Notes: a model not told the origin generated them from the sequence alone. 64,000 bases of DNA from Euryodendron excelsum (GCA_033060915.1 CM065394.1:17725001-17789000), one strand, 5' to 3'; positions 1 through 10,167 are shown, numbered from the stretch's first letter. Program-made: numbers and translations.

Positions 1-802
1 GGCATTTTCAAAATTGTTTTTATACAAAACTAACTCTATGTCTTTCCCTCTCTCTCAAATAAGAAACAGGGAACAAGTTAAATGCAAAAAGGAGCTAAAG
101 CCACCACTTAGACATCTACAGCACCGTTACATACCTCAGAAAGCTTAGATATCCATGACCGACAAGAAACAAAGAATGGGGCAATGGCCCACCCTCGACC
201 TCCCCAATCAAATGACTCCTGACTCAAGATACCATGCATGCTAAAAAATGGGAGTAACGAATAAGTGTCTGATCGCTCAAAGCTGGAATAATGAAGCATA
301 TCCCCGAAAATGAGCATTAACCCCCGACTGGAGTCTGGTAAGGCTCACGAAGGTCTCTCCCACAACCATAGGAGCATGGGAGTGCCCCTCACGAATCTTG
401 ACAAGCAGTGCACATAACCGACAGTCGACCAAGTCATCCCCCTTGGTGAAAACATCAATAAGATTAGGAGACACAAAGCTAGGGCTACCTTGGAGAAATG
501 GACCAATCTTGACGAATATGCCAGTCCCCTATCTGTCGCAAACTCAAAATGAGAGAAACAAGAACTTCACCGAGACATGAGAAAACTGGGGCAGCAAATC
601 AAAAGAAAAGGCCGTACAACGGAGCCCAAGCTGAGAAGAGATAATCACGATGTAACCATTAGGAAAAGTAGGTCCCATAATGTTAGCTGAACCATTCCGA
701 AGACCTAGGAGGAAGCCATACTCGTGAGGAGTAGGGGCAAGCTGACATTCCCCAAGAAAGACTAGTCAGGTGGCCAAAAGGGAACCATTGCCAGAAAACA
801 AG

Positions 803-1152
803 CTACGCCAATAGGAGAGAAGCCATGCAACCAAAGAACCGGTGAAAAATGCCTTGCTCACCTAGAAGATATTCCTCATACCAAATCCACAGTTGACTCA
901 AAATAGCATCGGCCATCCTAAAGGTCAACAGGTGGGAAACTTCAACATCCATTTTCTCTTCAAAGGCTGGCTTGACTAAAAGGAAGGGCTCGACTGGAGA
1001 TCTACTCCCCCCTCCCACTCTGGCTAGAAGATGCTCGATTGGCAGAGTGCTAACTACCCCTAGAGCGGCTGGAGCTGATGATGGAATTTGTCCGAGCCGC
1101 CTTCCCCGAGCGGCGTCTCATCTCAAAACCATCATCACCCGCATCTGCCATC
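803..1152 (-). pseudogene. Antisense ORF (aORF) remnant of element A
   Basis: Read on the minus strand, a pyrimidine-rich stretch ending in AG (1154-1153) is followed by a frame that begins MADAGDDGFEMRRRSGKAA and continues into a Ser/Arg-rich segment before a stop. The same N-terminal pattern (acidic Gly-Asp stretch, basic stretch, Ser/Arg-rich stretch) occurs in the aORF of element M (35123 onward, plus strand) and of element B (49972 downward, minus strand). Beyond the stop the homology continues in another frame towards about 800 and then fades. In all three elements the frame is antisense to the element and lies between the coding region and the PPT. Tat-lineage elements are known to carry such antisense ORFs. 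Function is unknown, and this copy is clearly broken. Confidence 0.55.
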
Positions 1153-1199
1153 CTAAAAAGGTAAGCCAAGGTAAGATGTGTTAATATACAAACACAAAA

Positions 1200-2450
1200 A
1201 AAAAAAATATTAATAATAAAAAATAACAAAAAGATTTCAAATGATAGGTCAAAAATGAAATTTCTACACATCTTGATTTTCCAACTTCAAATCAAATTTC
1301 AAGGGTTTTCTGTCTTTTTCATTCAAAAAGATTTTATTTCTAAAAACCTTTTCCAACTCTTTTCCTAATTTCTAAAAATTTCGGCAGAGTTTTATTTAAA
1401 AATGGTCCCCACAACACCCGTGACATCAACACAAAACACAAAACGTGCACTTCACATTGTCACCATCACATAACATCAGCGCCCGTGCACACTTGTCAAT
1501 TTTTTAAAATTTTCAAAACATATGTTTTATTTTTCCAATAAATCAGGGGCTTTCAAAAGTCTGAAATTTCTCAAATTCATTTCAAATATTGTCCAAAATA
1601 TCCCTACATTTTTCAAAATTTTAAACTCTAAAAATTTCATCAACTTCTTGAGTTGTCTTAATTTTCCTAATTTTCTAAGTATTTTTCTATTTTTCAAAAA
1701 ATTAAAAATTCACCAAGTTTTCAAAAAATTACAAAACTTCATACGGTTGATAAACACATTTCTCTAATGCACATTCCACAAAAATCTAGTTAGAAAACCC
1801 AATGCCGAAGCCTGTAGGAACAAATTCCCTATTTTTGTAGAATACCCCCTTCACATACTCACATAAAATCACTCAAATTCAATCAAACAAGCACCAAAAT
1901 GCAAAAATAACATCACCATAATGTTCAAAACATCAAATTCCACTATTCACATGATTCAAACGAAATTCTACACATCAAAATCAACAAAAATGTGAAAACT
2001 CACTTTTTGGAAGTTCTCCGACGAAATCTTCTCTTCTAGCGACTTTTCCGGCCACGTGGTCTCCTTTCGGCAATCACCCGTAGTCTCTAAGAAGTGCCCC
2101 TTCAAGGTTCAAGTCGGTTTCTCCACAAACACTCTCAATCTTTCACAAACTCTTCAAAATACTGCAACTGTTCGAACCATAAATTTTCTAGTTTTTTTTC
2201 CAAGCTTGGCGCCACTAGCAGAGGCACCAAGCATTTTCTACTAAAGGCGCCACTTCTAGTGGAGCCAGTGTCCAATTCTGGGTAGCTTTGCCCTCTTGCC
2301 TGCCAAATCTCATTTTCGAAGGCCCTTTTTGGCCTGATATCCATTTTCGACCCCCGTTGTCGAGAGATTCCCAATGTCTGTCCCTCCGAACGCCTTGCAG
2401 TCAACATGAGACTCTTACTTTATCGTTTTTTATCTTTGACAAGCAAAGAC
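1200..2450 (+). other. Non-coding 3' internal region of element A
   Basis: AT-rich, low-complexity sequence between the antisense ORF and the PPT. No coding frame is supported. It is homologous to 50000-51780 of element B and, in reverse complement, to 33040-35100 of element M. A degenerate copy of the GC-rich palindrome lies at about 2206-2231. Confidence 0.6.
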
Positions 2451-2467
2451 AGAAAAAGAGGGGCCGT
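2451..2467 (+). other. Polypurine tract of element A
   Basis: The run AGAAAAAGAGGGGCCGT sits directly before the LTR start TGTAAGCACCC. The same AAAGACAGAAAAAGAGGGG type of tract precedes the 3' LTRs of E2, B and M. It is the expected primer site for plus-strand DNA synthesis. Confidence 0.8.
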
Positions 2468-3522
2468 TGTAAGCACCCTATTTTTGACCGCTCGATAGTC
2501 TATACTCCGTCCAGACGTGTACTCAAGTCAATATGGACGTATTCCAATCGAAACCAACTCTCTAAGTCCAAATCCCGTATGTCCATCACTTCGTGGGCCC
2601 ACCAGGCCCAAATAGAGGCAAAATGACCAAAATGCCCTTAGGGGCATTGTTCTTTCCAATTCCAATTCCAATCCCTCTCTTGAGACAGTTGATTCCTCGA
2701 GACGGTAAATCTATTCCAAATTAGGCACGTCTTTTCAAAGACGGTAAGTCCCCTTTCCAAATTAGGCATGTCTTTCCGAAGACGATAAGACCCCTTTCCA
2801 ATTCCAATCCCTCTCTCGAGACAGTTGATTCCTCTAGACGGTAAATCTACTCCAATCAAGCACGTCTTTCCGAAGACGGTAAGTCCCCTTTCCAATTCCA
2901 ATTTTAATCCCTCTCTCGAGACAGTTGATTCCTCAAGACGGTTCGACACGTTTTTCAAAGAAAATCTCTTCGAAATGGTAAGTCCCTTTAAACCTATCAA
3001 CCGGGACGAGACCCCAAGTCCCCTAGATGGTAGAACGGTCCACCTTTGGCACTTGCTAGCCCGCCAATGCAGAAATGTCCGTTTAGGCACCCCTTCTGTG
3101 AAAGTTGACTTTTCAGGCGCTAAGTCTCTTTAGCAGCTTCCCGAGATCAGGCAGTCTCGGAAATGATCACGAACCGTCAAAGTAGCAAAAATACTCGCAA
3201 ACATCACAACCGTCAGAGTAGCAGAAATACTCGCAAACAGGTCAATATAGGGAATTGCCAACAAACCCCTGTATCACGCGACCGTCGTCAGAGTGGCGGA
3301 CACACTCAAAACTCAGGTCAACACCAGTGCCTGCTAGCCTACTTCAGTAAAAAATGACCAAACTGCCCCTTGGGCCTTTTTCGGCACGTTTCTCGAGAAC
3401 ACACCCGAGTCTTCAGAACGGTAAGTCCAACCTTCTAAGATTGTCTTAAAAGCAATTTGGTACTATTAGGTGTTTTCTAGTCAGTTTCGGGCCAATTTCA
3501 AGACTTTCCGGTCAAGATGACC

Positions 3523-4000
3523 ATTTTGCCCCTAGGCATCCGAACGCCCTGGGAACCACACCACCTCTGGGTATCAAACCGGTAACTTTTCAAGAATGCT
3601 TTTTATAGTATTCTCAACCTTCCTTTACCTTTCCGGATCATTCCGAGTCAGTTCCGGGAAACCCGGTACAAAATGACCATTTTGCCTCTAGTGGGTCGGT
3701 TGCCTTTCTTGACCACACCGGCTCTGGGTATCAAACTGGTAACTTCTCGAGAATGCTTCTTATAGTATTCTCAACCTTCCTCTATCTTTCCGGATCATTC
3801 TGAGTCAATTTCGGCAAACCCAGTGCGAAATAACCATTTTGCCCCTGGTGGGCCGGTCACCTTTTCCGACCACACCGGCTCTAGGTATCAAACTGGCAAG
3901 CTCTTGGGAACATTCTAAATAATGTTTTCAAATCTCGAGTCTTTTTTCGAGACATTCCGGGTCAGTTCTGGCAGCTATTCGATCTAGTTGACCGTTTTGC
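3523..4000 (+). repeat. U3 array of ~150-bp degenerate repeats in A
   Basis: Four copies of a near-palindrome, best form CAAAATGACCATTTTG, occur at 3523, 3669, 3826 and about 3987. The intervals are near 150 bp, each followed by a block containing CTCTGGGTATCAAAC. Similar arrays lie in the U3 of B (42000-42360), E2, M and D. The position just upstream of the promoter suggests an enhancer-type repeat. That role is inference. Confidence 0.65.
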
Positions 4001-4294
4001 CCTTAATGGCCAGTCAACCCTTCCGATACATCCTATCTTCAATTTTCAAGTCAAATATCCTCGGGACACTGTTCTAAGTGTTCTTGCCCCTTTTCCGGCC
4101 CTTTGGATCATTCCCGGCCTCTTCAATTCATCCCTGAACTTTCCGGAGTCACTCCTAGTGAAGCCAAGTTAAAAATTGCATGGTAATCACTAGTACAGGC
4201 GCCCAAATCTATCAGAGATACATTGCTTGCTGACTTAACAAACTTTCTGAACTTGCTGGTAGCACTAGTAGTGGCGTCAAGCCAAGAAATGGCC

Positions 4295-4317
4295 TGGCGC
4301 CACTAGGAGTGGCGCCA
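4295..4317. promoter_or_regulatory. GC-rich palindrome upstream of TATA (A)
   Basis: TGGCGCCACT-AGG-AGTGGCGCCA: 10-bp perfect arms with a 3-nt centre, about 55 bp before the TATA box. Equivalent palindromes lie near the TATA boxes of the other LTRs and again upstream of the PPT. Confidence 0.7.
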
Positions 4318-4369
4318 AGAGGAAGTTTGCCTTGTGCCACTGCAATAGGCGCTAGGTCTATCTCATGTC

Positions 4370-4377
4370 TATAAATA
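4370..4377 (+). promoter_or_regulatory. TATA box of LTR A
   Basis: TATAAATA followed by CAGAGCCTC. The same box and downstream context recur at the homologous place in every LTR that still has its U3-R junction. Confidence 0.75.
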
Positions 4378-5269
4378 CAGAGCCTCTTCCAGCGTGAAAG
4401 GAGTCTGCAAACTCAGTCTAAAAATCTTATATTTCGATATACAGAGCTCGTACACTCCCAAAACCCTAGTTTCTCTAGGTTTTCCAAACCCTAGCCACCA
4501 TACACTAAACCCTAGCCTTCTATACACTCATACACACCCCCTTACACTTATACACTAGCCTCCAGCCTCCATTGAAGACTTAGATTGCTACAACTTAAAG
4601 CTCTCAAAGAACAAAGAAGAGTCCCTGAAGATCAAGACGAAGATTGACGTGAACTAAAGACCGAAGAAAAACAAGGCGCGCAAAATAAACAAGACATACG
4701 GTACGCTTTCTTTTTAAGTTTCTGCACTTCCCCTTCTCTCTTCTCTCTCCTAACCCACTTGGGTTTTCTCTATTTTAATCCCCCATCTCTTTCCCCCCTT
4801 TCTTTTCATGCTTAAAATAAGGGGACTCCCAGTCCATGTGTAGGATCAGACTATTAGAGGGTCACCGTGTCGGAGGCTTTCTTTTAGTCTAACCAGAGAC
4901 CACGTGGGTTCAGCCCCCTTGATTATGTGGTGAAGTCGTAACCTTGTATGTTCACGACCTCAAATTTGCATTGTGCATGTCATGATCTTGCATCTTCCAA
5001 AAATCGTTTTCAAACTTGTTTTCAAAGCTTGCATTAAAATTTTTTTCAAAATTGCATCAAAATTTCCTTTTTCAAAACTTATTTTCAAAATCACAATCCT
5101 AAGGTGATTCCAGCCTTTCCATGGCTAGGGTTGCTTTAAGAAAGTGTTACATTTAAAGAAACCAATATGGTCTATATTTTCAACTCCTTGTTTTCAAAAC
5201 CACTTTCTTAAAGTGGTTCTAACCTTCTTATGGTTAGGATCGCTTTAGGAAAGTGAAACATTTTTATAG

Positions 5270-6800
5270 TCTCCCAAAAACTCTCTTTTCAAAAATCTCT
5301 CTTTCAACATGCTTTCCAAAAGCTCTTCTTTCCAAAGTTGTTTTCTAAAAGCTTCCTTCAAAAATCTATTTTTCAAAACTCCTTTTTAAACTCCTTTCCA
5401 AAACACTCTCCTCAAAATCCCGTTCCTAAAAACACTCCCTAGGTTTCCTTCCTAGAAAATGCTTTTCTAAAAATTCATTTTCCTAAAAACTCTTTCCAAA
5501 AAGCTTCGCCCAAAATCTCTTTCCAAAAACTTTCTCTTTTCAAAATTCCACTCTAGAAACTTCTCTCTAGGATTGCCTTCTAAAAATCTTCGTTTTCAAA
5601 AACGCATTTTCTAAAAAACACTTTCTTTAGAGCCTAAGTCAAGCCCTAGAACCCACGATTAGGAAACCCTAATTTTCTAACATAGTTTTCAAACTTGCCT
5701 TAAAACCTAGGTTTCCAAAACCTCCCTTTCTACGTCAAAATCATAAGTTTCCAAAAAACCTCTTTTCTACGTCAAAACTATAGCCTTCCAAATCTAGGGT
5801 TTCTAAAACTTCCTCTTCCAACTCCTTGTCAAATCAAATCTTCCCTTTAGGAAGTCAAATTGAATCTCCCGCTTAGGAAACTAGATCCAATCTTTCATTT
5901 TTGGAAACAAAATCAAACCTTCTCTTTTAGAAACAAAATCTAATCCCTTGTTTTAGGAAACAGGAACCTTATCCCTCCCTAATCCAAATCTTTCCTAATT
6001 CAACTCGTTCCTAATCTTCTACTTTCCTAAATCTTTAGTTTCCAAAACTTGAACATAAAAATCTTTCCTAAATTTTAAAACTTAACTTCCACATCTTTCC
6101 TAATTCAACCCTTTCCTAATTCTACCCCTTTTCAAATCTTAACTTTCCAAATCTAAGTTTTCAAATCTTTCTTAAACTCAAACCATTCCTAATCTCAAGA
6201 TTTTTTAAAAAACTAAAACCCTAAAACTTTCTAAATCTTAAACTTTCTAAATTTTAAATCTTTCCAAATTCAAAGTTTTCTAAATTCAAAACTTTCTTAA
6301 ATTAAATCTTTCTAAATTCTAAACTTTCCTAAAACTTCAAGTTTTTCCAAATCTAACTTTCTAAACTCAAAGCTTTCTTGTTTTCCAAAACTTCCTTATT
6401 TTCAAAACCTTTCCTATTTCAAAACCTTTCTTAAAATAAAACATTTCTTAATTCAAAACTTTCCTAAGTTGAAACTTTCCTAATTCCAAAACTTTCTTAA
6501 GTTGAAACTTTCCTAATGTGAAAACTTTCCTAAACCTAAAATTTTCCTAAGTTGAAAATTTCCTAAATCAACATCTTTCCTAATTCCAAATTTCCTAATC
6601 TTCCAAGTCCAATATTCAAGTCAATTCTTTTTTAAAATCGTCCCAAGTCAAATCCAATCTTTCTTTTCTAAGTTCCTAAGTCTAGGTTTCCTAAAATCGA
6701 GTTTTCCAAAGTCAAATCTTTTCAAATCTTCCAATCAAAGTTCAATCTCTCAATCTTCCAATCCAATTTTCAATTCAATCTCTTTCTTCTAATCATATCT
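5270..6800 (+). repeat. Low-complexity pyrimidine-rich U5 tract (A)
   Basis: About 1.5 kb of degenerate short repeats built on CTTTCC(T/A)AAA and TTCAAAACTT-like words. No reading frame is supported. Homologous tracts fill the U5 of all LTRs here (C-rich on the plus strand, G-rich for the minus copy). Confidence 0.7.
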
Positions 6801-6802
6801 TC

Positions 6803-6889
6803 TATTTTCAATCAGACTCTTGTCTGAACTACGACTGACCTGATTCCTCCAAAAGGATACGTAGGCAACCCTTATGGGTGCAATCACTA
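6803..6889 (+). other. Conserved three-hairpin block in U5 (A copy)
   Basis: Hairpin 1 is CAGAC-TCTT-GTCTG, a perfect 5-bp stem. A linker AACTACGACTGACCTGAT follows. Hairpin 2 pairs TCC with GGA around TCCAAAA. Hairpin 3 is ACCC-TTAT-GGGT. See the findings for covariation with the other eight copies. Confidence 0.6.
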
Positions 6890-7228
6890 CATTTTTCAAA
6901 CTTCTATTTCCATAACCTTTTTCAATCTCCAATTTCACAACCTTTTTCAAATCTCCAATCTATTTTCAAACCTCCAATTTCAAATTTCTATTTCCAAATC
7001 TCTATTTTCAATTTCCAATACCTTCTTTCCAAATTCAAACTTCTATCTCTTTCTTTTGAAATCAAATCAAATTCTTCTTTTCAAAATTATTTCCAAATCA
7101 AGTCTCCTTTTGTTGCATTTGTATATCATGCATCATGTTAATTTCTTTTCAAAAATTCCTTTTTCAAAATGGATAGGATTGAACATATGTTAGTTGAAGA
7201 CTCTCATAGGTGAATCTAGGGTAGATTG

Positions 7229-7305
7229 ACATGTAGGTACCGAAAGGGCGGGGTAGGGTGATGGCTAAGTGCGTCTTCCCTACACGTAACCAACCTCCGA
7301 ACCTA
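7229..7305 (+). other. Second conserved U5 block (A copy)
   Basis: ACATGTAGGTACCGAAAGGG followed by GGGGTAGGGTGATGG and CTTCCCTACACGTAACC. GTAGGG and CCCTAC can pair. All nine LTR copies here that retain U5 keep this block. Confidence 0.55.
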
Positions 7306-7491
7306 GAATCACTGTTTTCAAAGACCAAAAAGGAGTTATTTTTCAAAAAGGGCTAAATATTTTTCAAAGGTTGCCAAACAACCTGTTTTCTTTAAAACCC
7401 TCTCTTGAGGAGATATTTTCAAAAACCCTAAGTGTAGTTTTCGGATTATACTTAGTTTTTAAGTGACCTAACTCACCTTAATCAAGTTAGG

Positions 7492-7501
7492 TGGCGACTC
7501 T
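7492..7501 (+). other. PBS-core copy inside LTR A
   Basis: TGGCGACTCT, nine of ten bases matching the PBS core TGGCGACTCC, about 150 bp before the LTR end and preceded by AAGTTAGG. It is not a functional PBS position. Confidence 0.6.
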
Positions 7502-8612
7502 AAATCTTTTCTAAAAGCCCTTTATTCAAATCAATTTTCAATTCAAACCTAGTCGCACTCATTCTTCTAGGAAGGTGAGTTCTAACGAGAGAGTACAGCA
7601 TTTTTTCCGCTTGTGTGTGTATTCCTCGAGTGCAAAAAATCTGGGCGCGACAAGGGGGATCTCTCACTAACCTACTTTAAGATGGTATGGCCTTAGAGCC
7701 CCTTAATTATGTGGTATGGCCTAAAGCCTTTTTTGAATTTATGACCCCCTTTGCATATTGCTATCTTGTTCATGTTTTGTGTGCTTAGCTTTATTTTCAT
7801 GTTTATAACCATGTTTTTCAAAACTTACACTATTCTTGTTCCCATGCCATTTTCAAGCTCAATATTCTAACAGTTGGTCCTTTGAAGCTTAGAATGAGAC
7901 CCTAGGTAATCATACCTTAGAAAAACTCTCCATTAACCCCTAACTCACATTGTTGCACCTTTGTATTCCAACTTGCATAAAAATGCTCTTCAAACTTTCT
8001 AATTTCTAAGGTTGTTATTCTCTCAAGTTTAGTGGTTGGAATGCCCCCCATAGAATCATCTCTTGAGTGGTTTCCTTTTACATTGGCCATAAAAGCCCTA
8101 AATTATTAGAATGGTTCCCTTCTTCTTTTATTCTTCTATGAAAATGCTTTTCAAACTCACTAATTTATAAGGTTGTTATTCTCTTAAGTTTAGTGGTTGG
8201 AATGACTCATGGAACCCTCTCTTGAGTGGTTTCCCTGCCATACGAACCCTAACTTGTTAGAATAGTTTCTTTTAAAAATGGTTTTCAAAATTTTCTTCTC
8301 AAAAATGGTTTTCAAAACTTCATTCCCTTTACCATCGCATTAAAAATGGTTTTCCAAAAGGTTGTCATTATTGTGTTGATTTTTAAAGCTCCTACTCTTT
8401 TCAAGATAAAGATTATAATGGTCTTAAAGGAAACTTTTTTTGGAAAGGTTTTCAAGCATCAACTATATAAACCATATACTTGACTAGAGTCAATTTTCAT
8501 GGAAATGATCTTCAAAAAGAGTTGTCTACCAAAGTCCTTTGCATGACATGATTTGTTTTCCAAAACTCTTTTAAAAAATGCATAAAACTACCTTTCAAAA
8601 CCATCTTCCAAT

Positions 8613-8945
8613 CCAACCCTAGGTTAACTTGACCCTAGTTATCCAATCGTAGGTTAACTTAACCCTAGTTATCCAACCTTATGTTAACTTGACCCTAGTT
8701 GCCCAACCCTAGGTTAACCTAGCCCAAATTAGTAAATCCTAGGCCATCTTGACCTTAGGTTAACCTAACCCTAGTTAGTTAACACTAGGTCAATCCAACT
8801 TTAGGTTAACTTGACCCTAGTTATCCAACCCTAGGTTAACATAACCCTAGTTGATTAACCCTAGGTCACCTTAACCTAGGACTAACCAAACCCAAGTTAG
8901 TTACTCTTAGGTCATCCCTAACCTTAAGCCAACCCAACCTAGGTT
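8613..8945 (+). repeat. 30-bp minisatellite in the third-family LTR
   Basis: AGGTTAACTT or close variants occur at 8621, 8651, 8681 and 8711, an exact 30-bp period, each unit also carrying GACCCTAGTT. The array then decays towards 8945. Other LTRs have at most two such words at the matching place. Confidence 0.75.
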
Positions 8946-9572
8946 AGTACGCTTCAAGATTCCAACTCAAGGACCGCTTTTCAAATGGTTTTTCAATTCA
9001 AAACTATTCTCATAACCCATTTTTCCAAAGCCTCCTACTCTCTTAAGATTTCGAAAAACCAACTCCATAACCTTTTCTAATACTCCTACACTCTATCTTT
9101 AAATTATTTTCAAAATATTTTTAAAGAACTCACAACCCTAAGGTGCCCCTACTCTTCCTATAGTTAGGGATTCCAACGGAAGGTGATACATTAAGTTCAA
9201 CCTTCAAAATTGTCCATATTAGAGTTCCAAAGCCCTAGGTGTTTTCAAAAACCACTTTCAAAAGCTTTTCGAAGACAAGTTTATTAAAACACTTCAAAAC
9301 CCTACCTCCAAGGTTTTCAAAACAAGACTTCAAAACATTTTCAAAAACTCTCTTGAATTACTTCAAAGCACTTCCAAAACTCCCTCGAGTTGTTCCAAAA
9401 ACATTTCAAAACACTTCAAAACCCTATTTCAAGAGCATTTTTCAAAAACCTTCAAGTTCTATTCCAAAAACACTCCAACATCTGACTTCAAATCAAAATT
9501 CTCAAATCATGTCTTCAAACCATTCCAAAGGCCATAAAGCATCTTCAAATATTCCAAATGCCCTAATGTGCC

Positions 9573-9660
9573 TATTTTCCATCAGGCTCTTGCCTGAACT
9601 ACGAATGACCTAATTCTCGTCAAGTGAGATACGTAGCAACCTAAAATGGTGCGGTCATAA
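9573..9660 (+). other. Three-hairpin block (third-family copy)
   Basis: Hairpin 1 is CAGGC-TCTT-GCCTG, hairpin 2 TCTC-GTCAAGT-GAGA, hairpin 3 ACC-TAAAAT-GGT. The stem sequences differ from A on both sides while pairing is kept. Confidence 0.6.
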
Positions 9661-10157
9661 TTCCTATTTCAACCCTAATCCCCTTTTCAAAAGTTTCTAT
9701 CAACTCAAAGTTTCTATCTCAAACCCCTTTAAAACTCCCATATTTTCCAACTTCTTCCAAAACTTGCATCGTGCATTAGTCGTTCGAAAAGTGATGATTA
9801 AACCCCGTTTTCAAAACTCTAAAGTGGATATTAAGTGGATAATGGTAACCGGTTATTTTAGTAAGTGAACAAAGGGTGAATAGACATGTAAGTACCGAAA
9901 GGGCGAGGTAGGGTGATGATCTTAGGATATCTTCCCTACACGTAACCAACCCCCGAACCGTAGATTTCTGTTTTTGAATGACCAAAATGGTGTTATTTTT
10001 AAAAAGGGCTTAAAACTTTCTACAGGTTGCCAAACAACCTATTTTCTCAAAAACCCTCTCTCGGGGGAGTTTTTCAAAACCTTTTTCAAAAACCCTAAGT
10101 TTAATCTTCGGATTAACCTTAGGTTTAGGTGATCCAACTCGCCTTAATCAAGTTAGA

Positions 10158-10167
10158 TGGCGACTCC
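10158..10167 (+). other. PBS-core copy inside third-family LTR
   Basis: TGGCGACTCC preceded by AAGTTAGA, about 145 bp before the LTR end, as in the other families. Confidence 0.55.

Larger units (their letters stand above)
1..7652 (+). mobile_element. Element A: 3' part of a Tat/Ogre-like LTR retrotransposon
   Basis: This is the 3' end of a plus-strand element whose 5' part lies left of the window. In order it contains an internal 3' region with an antisense-ORF remnant, a polypurine tract at 2451-2467, and a 3' LTR that starts TGTAAGCACCC and ends GGGCGCGACA. The right flank (from 7653) is unrelated to a PBS and continues as the middle of another LTR, so A was inserted into that older LTR. 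The internal sequence at 120-240 matches the internal sequence of E2 around 22520-22580, which shows that the families are related. No gag or pol reading frame is visible in the part present. Family assignment rests on LTR length and on similarity to the elements in this window that carry a tRNA-Arg PBS. Confidence 0.8.
2468..7652 (+). repeat. 3' LTR of element A (5.2 kb)
   Basis: Starts TGTAAGCACCC and ends GCGCGACA, about 5185 bp. The layout is as follows. U3 has hairpin units (2720-2960) and roughly 150-bp repeats (3523-4000). Next come a GC-rich palindrome at 4295-4317, a TATA box at 4370-4377, a cluster of AAACCCTA motifs at 4460-4515, a splice-donor-like site at 4700/4701, and a C-rich run near 4790. 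A pyrimidine-rich low-complexity U5 follows (5270-6800), then the structured block at 6803-6889, a second conserved block at 7229-7305, and a copy of the PBS core at 7492-7501. LTRs of this length are characteristic of Ogre-type elements. Confidence 0.85.

Noticed and set aside
8613..8945. Interstitial telomere repeat
   Set aside because: Units contain CCCTAG words but the period is 30 bp, not the 7-bp plant telomere unit.
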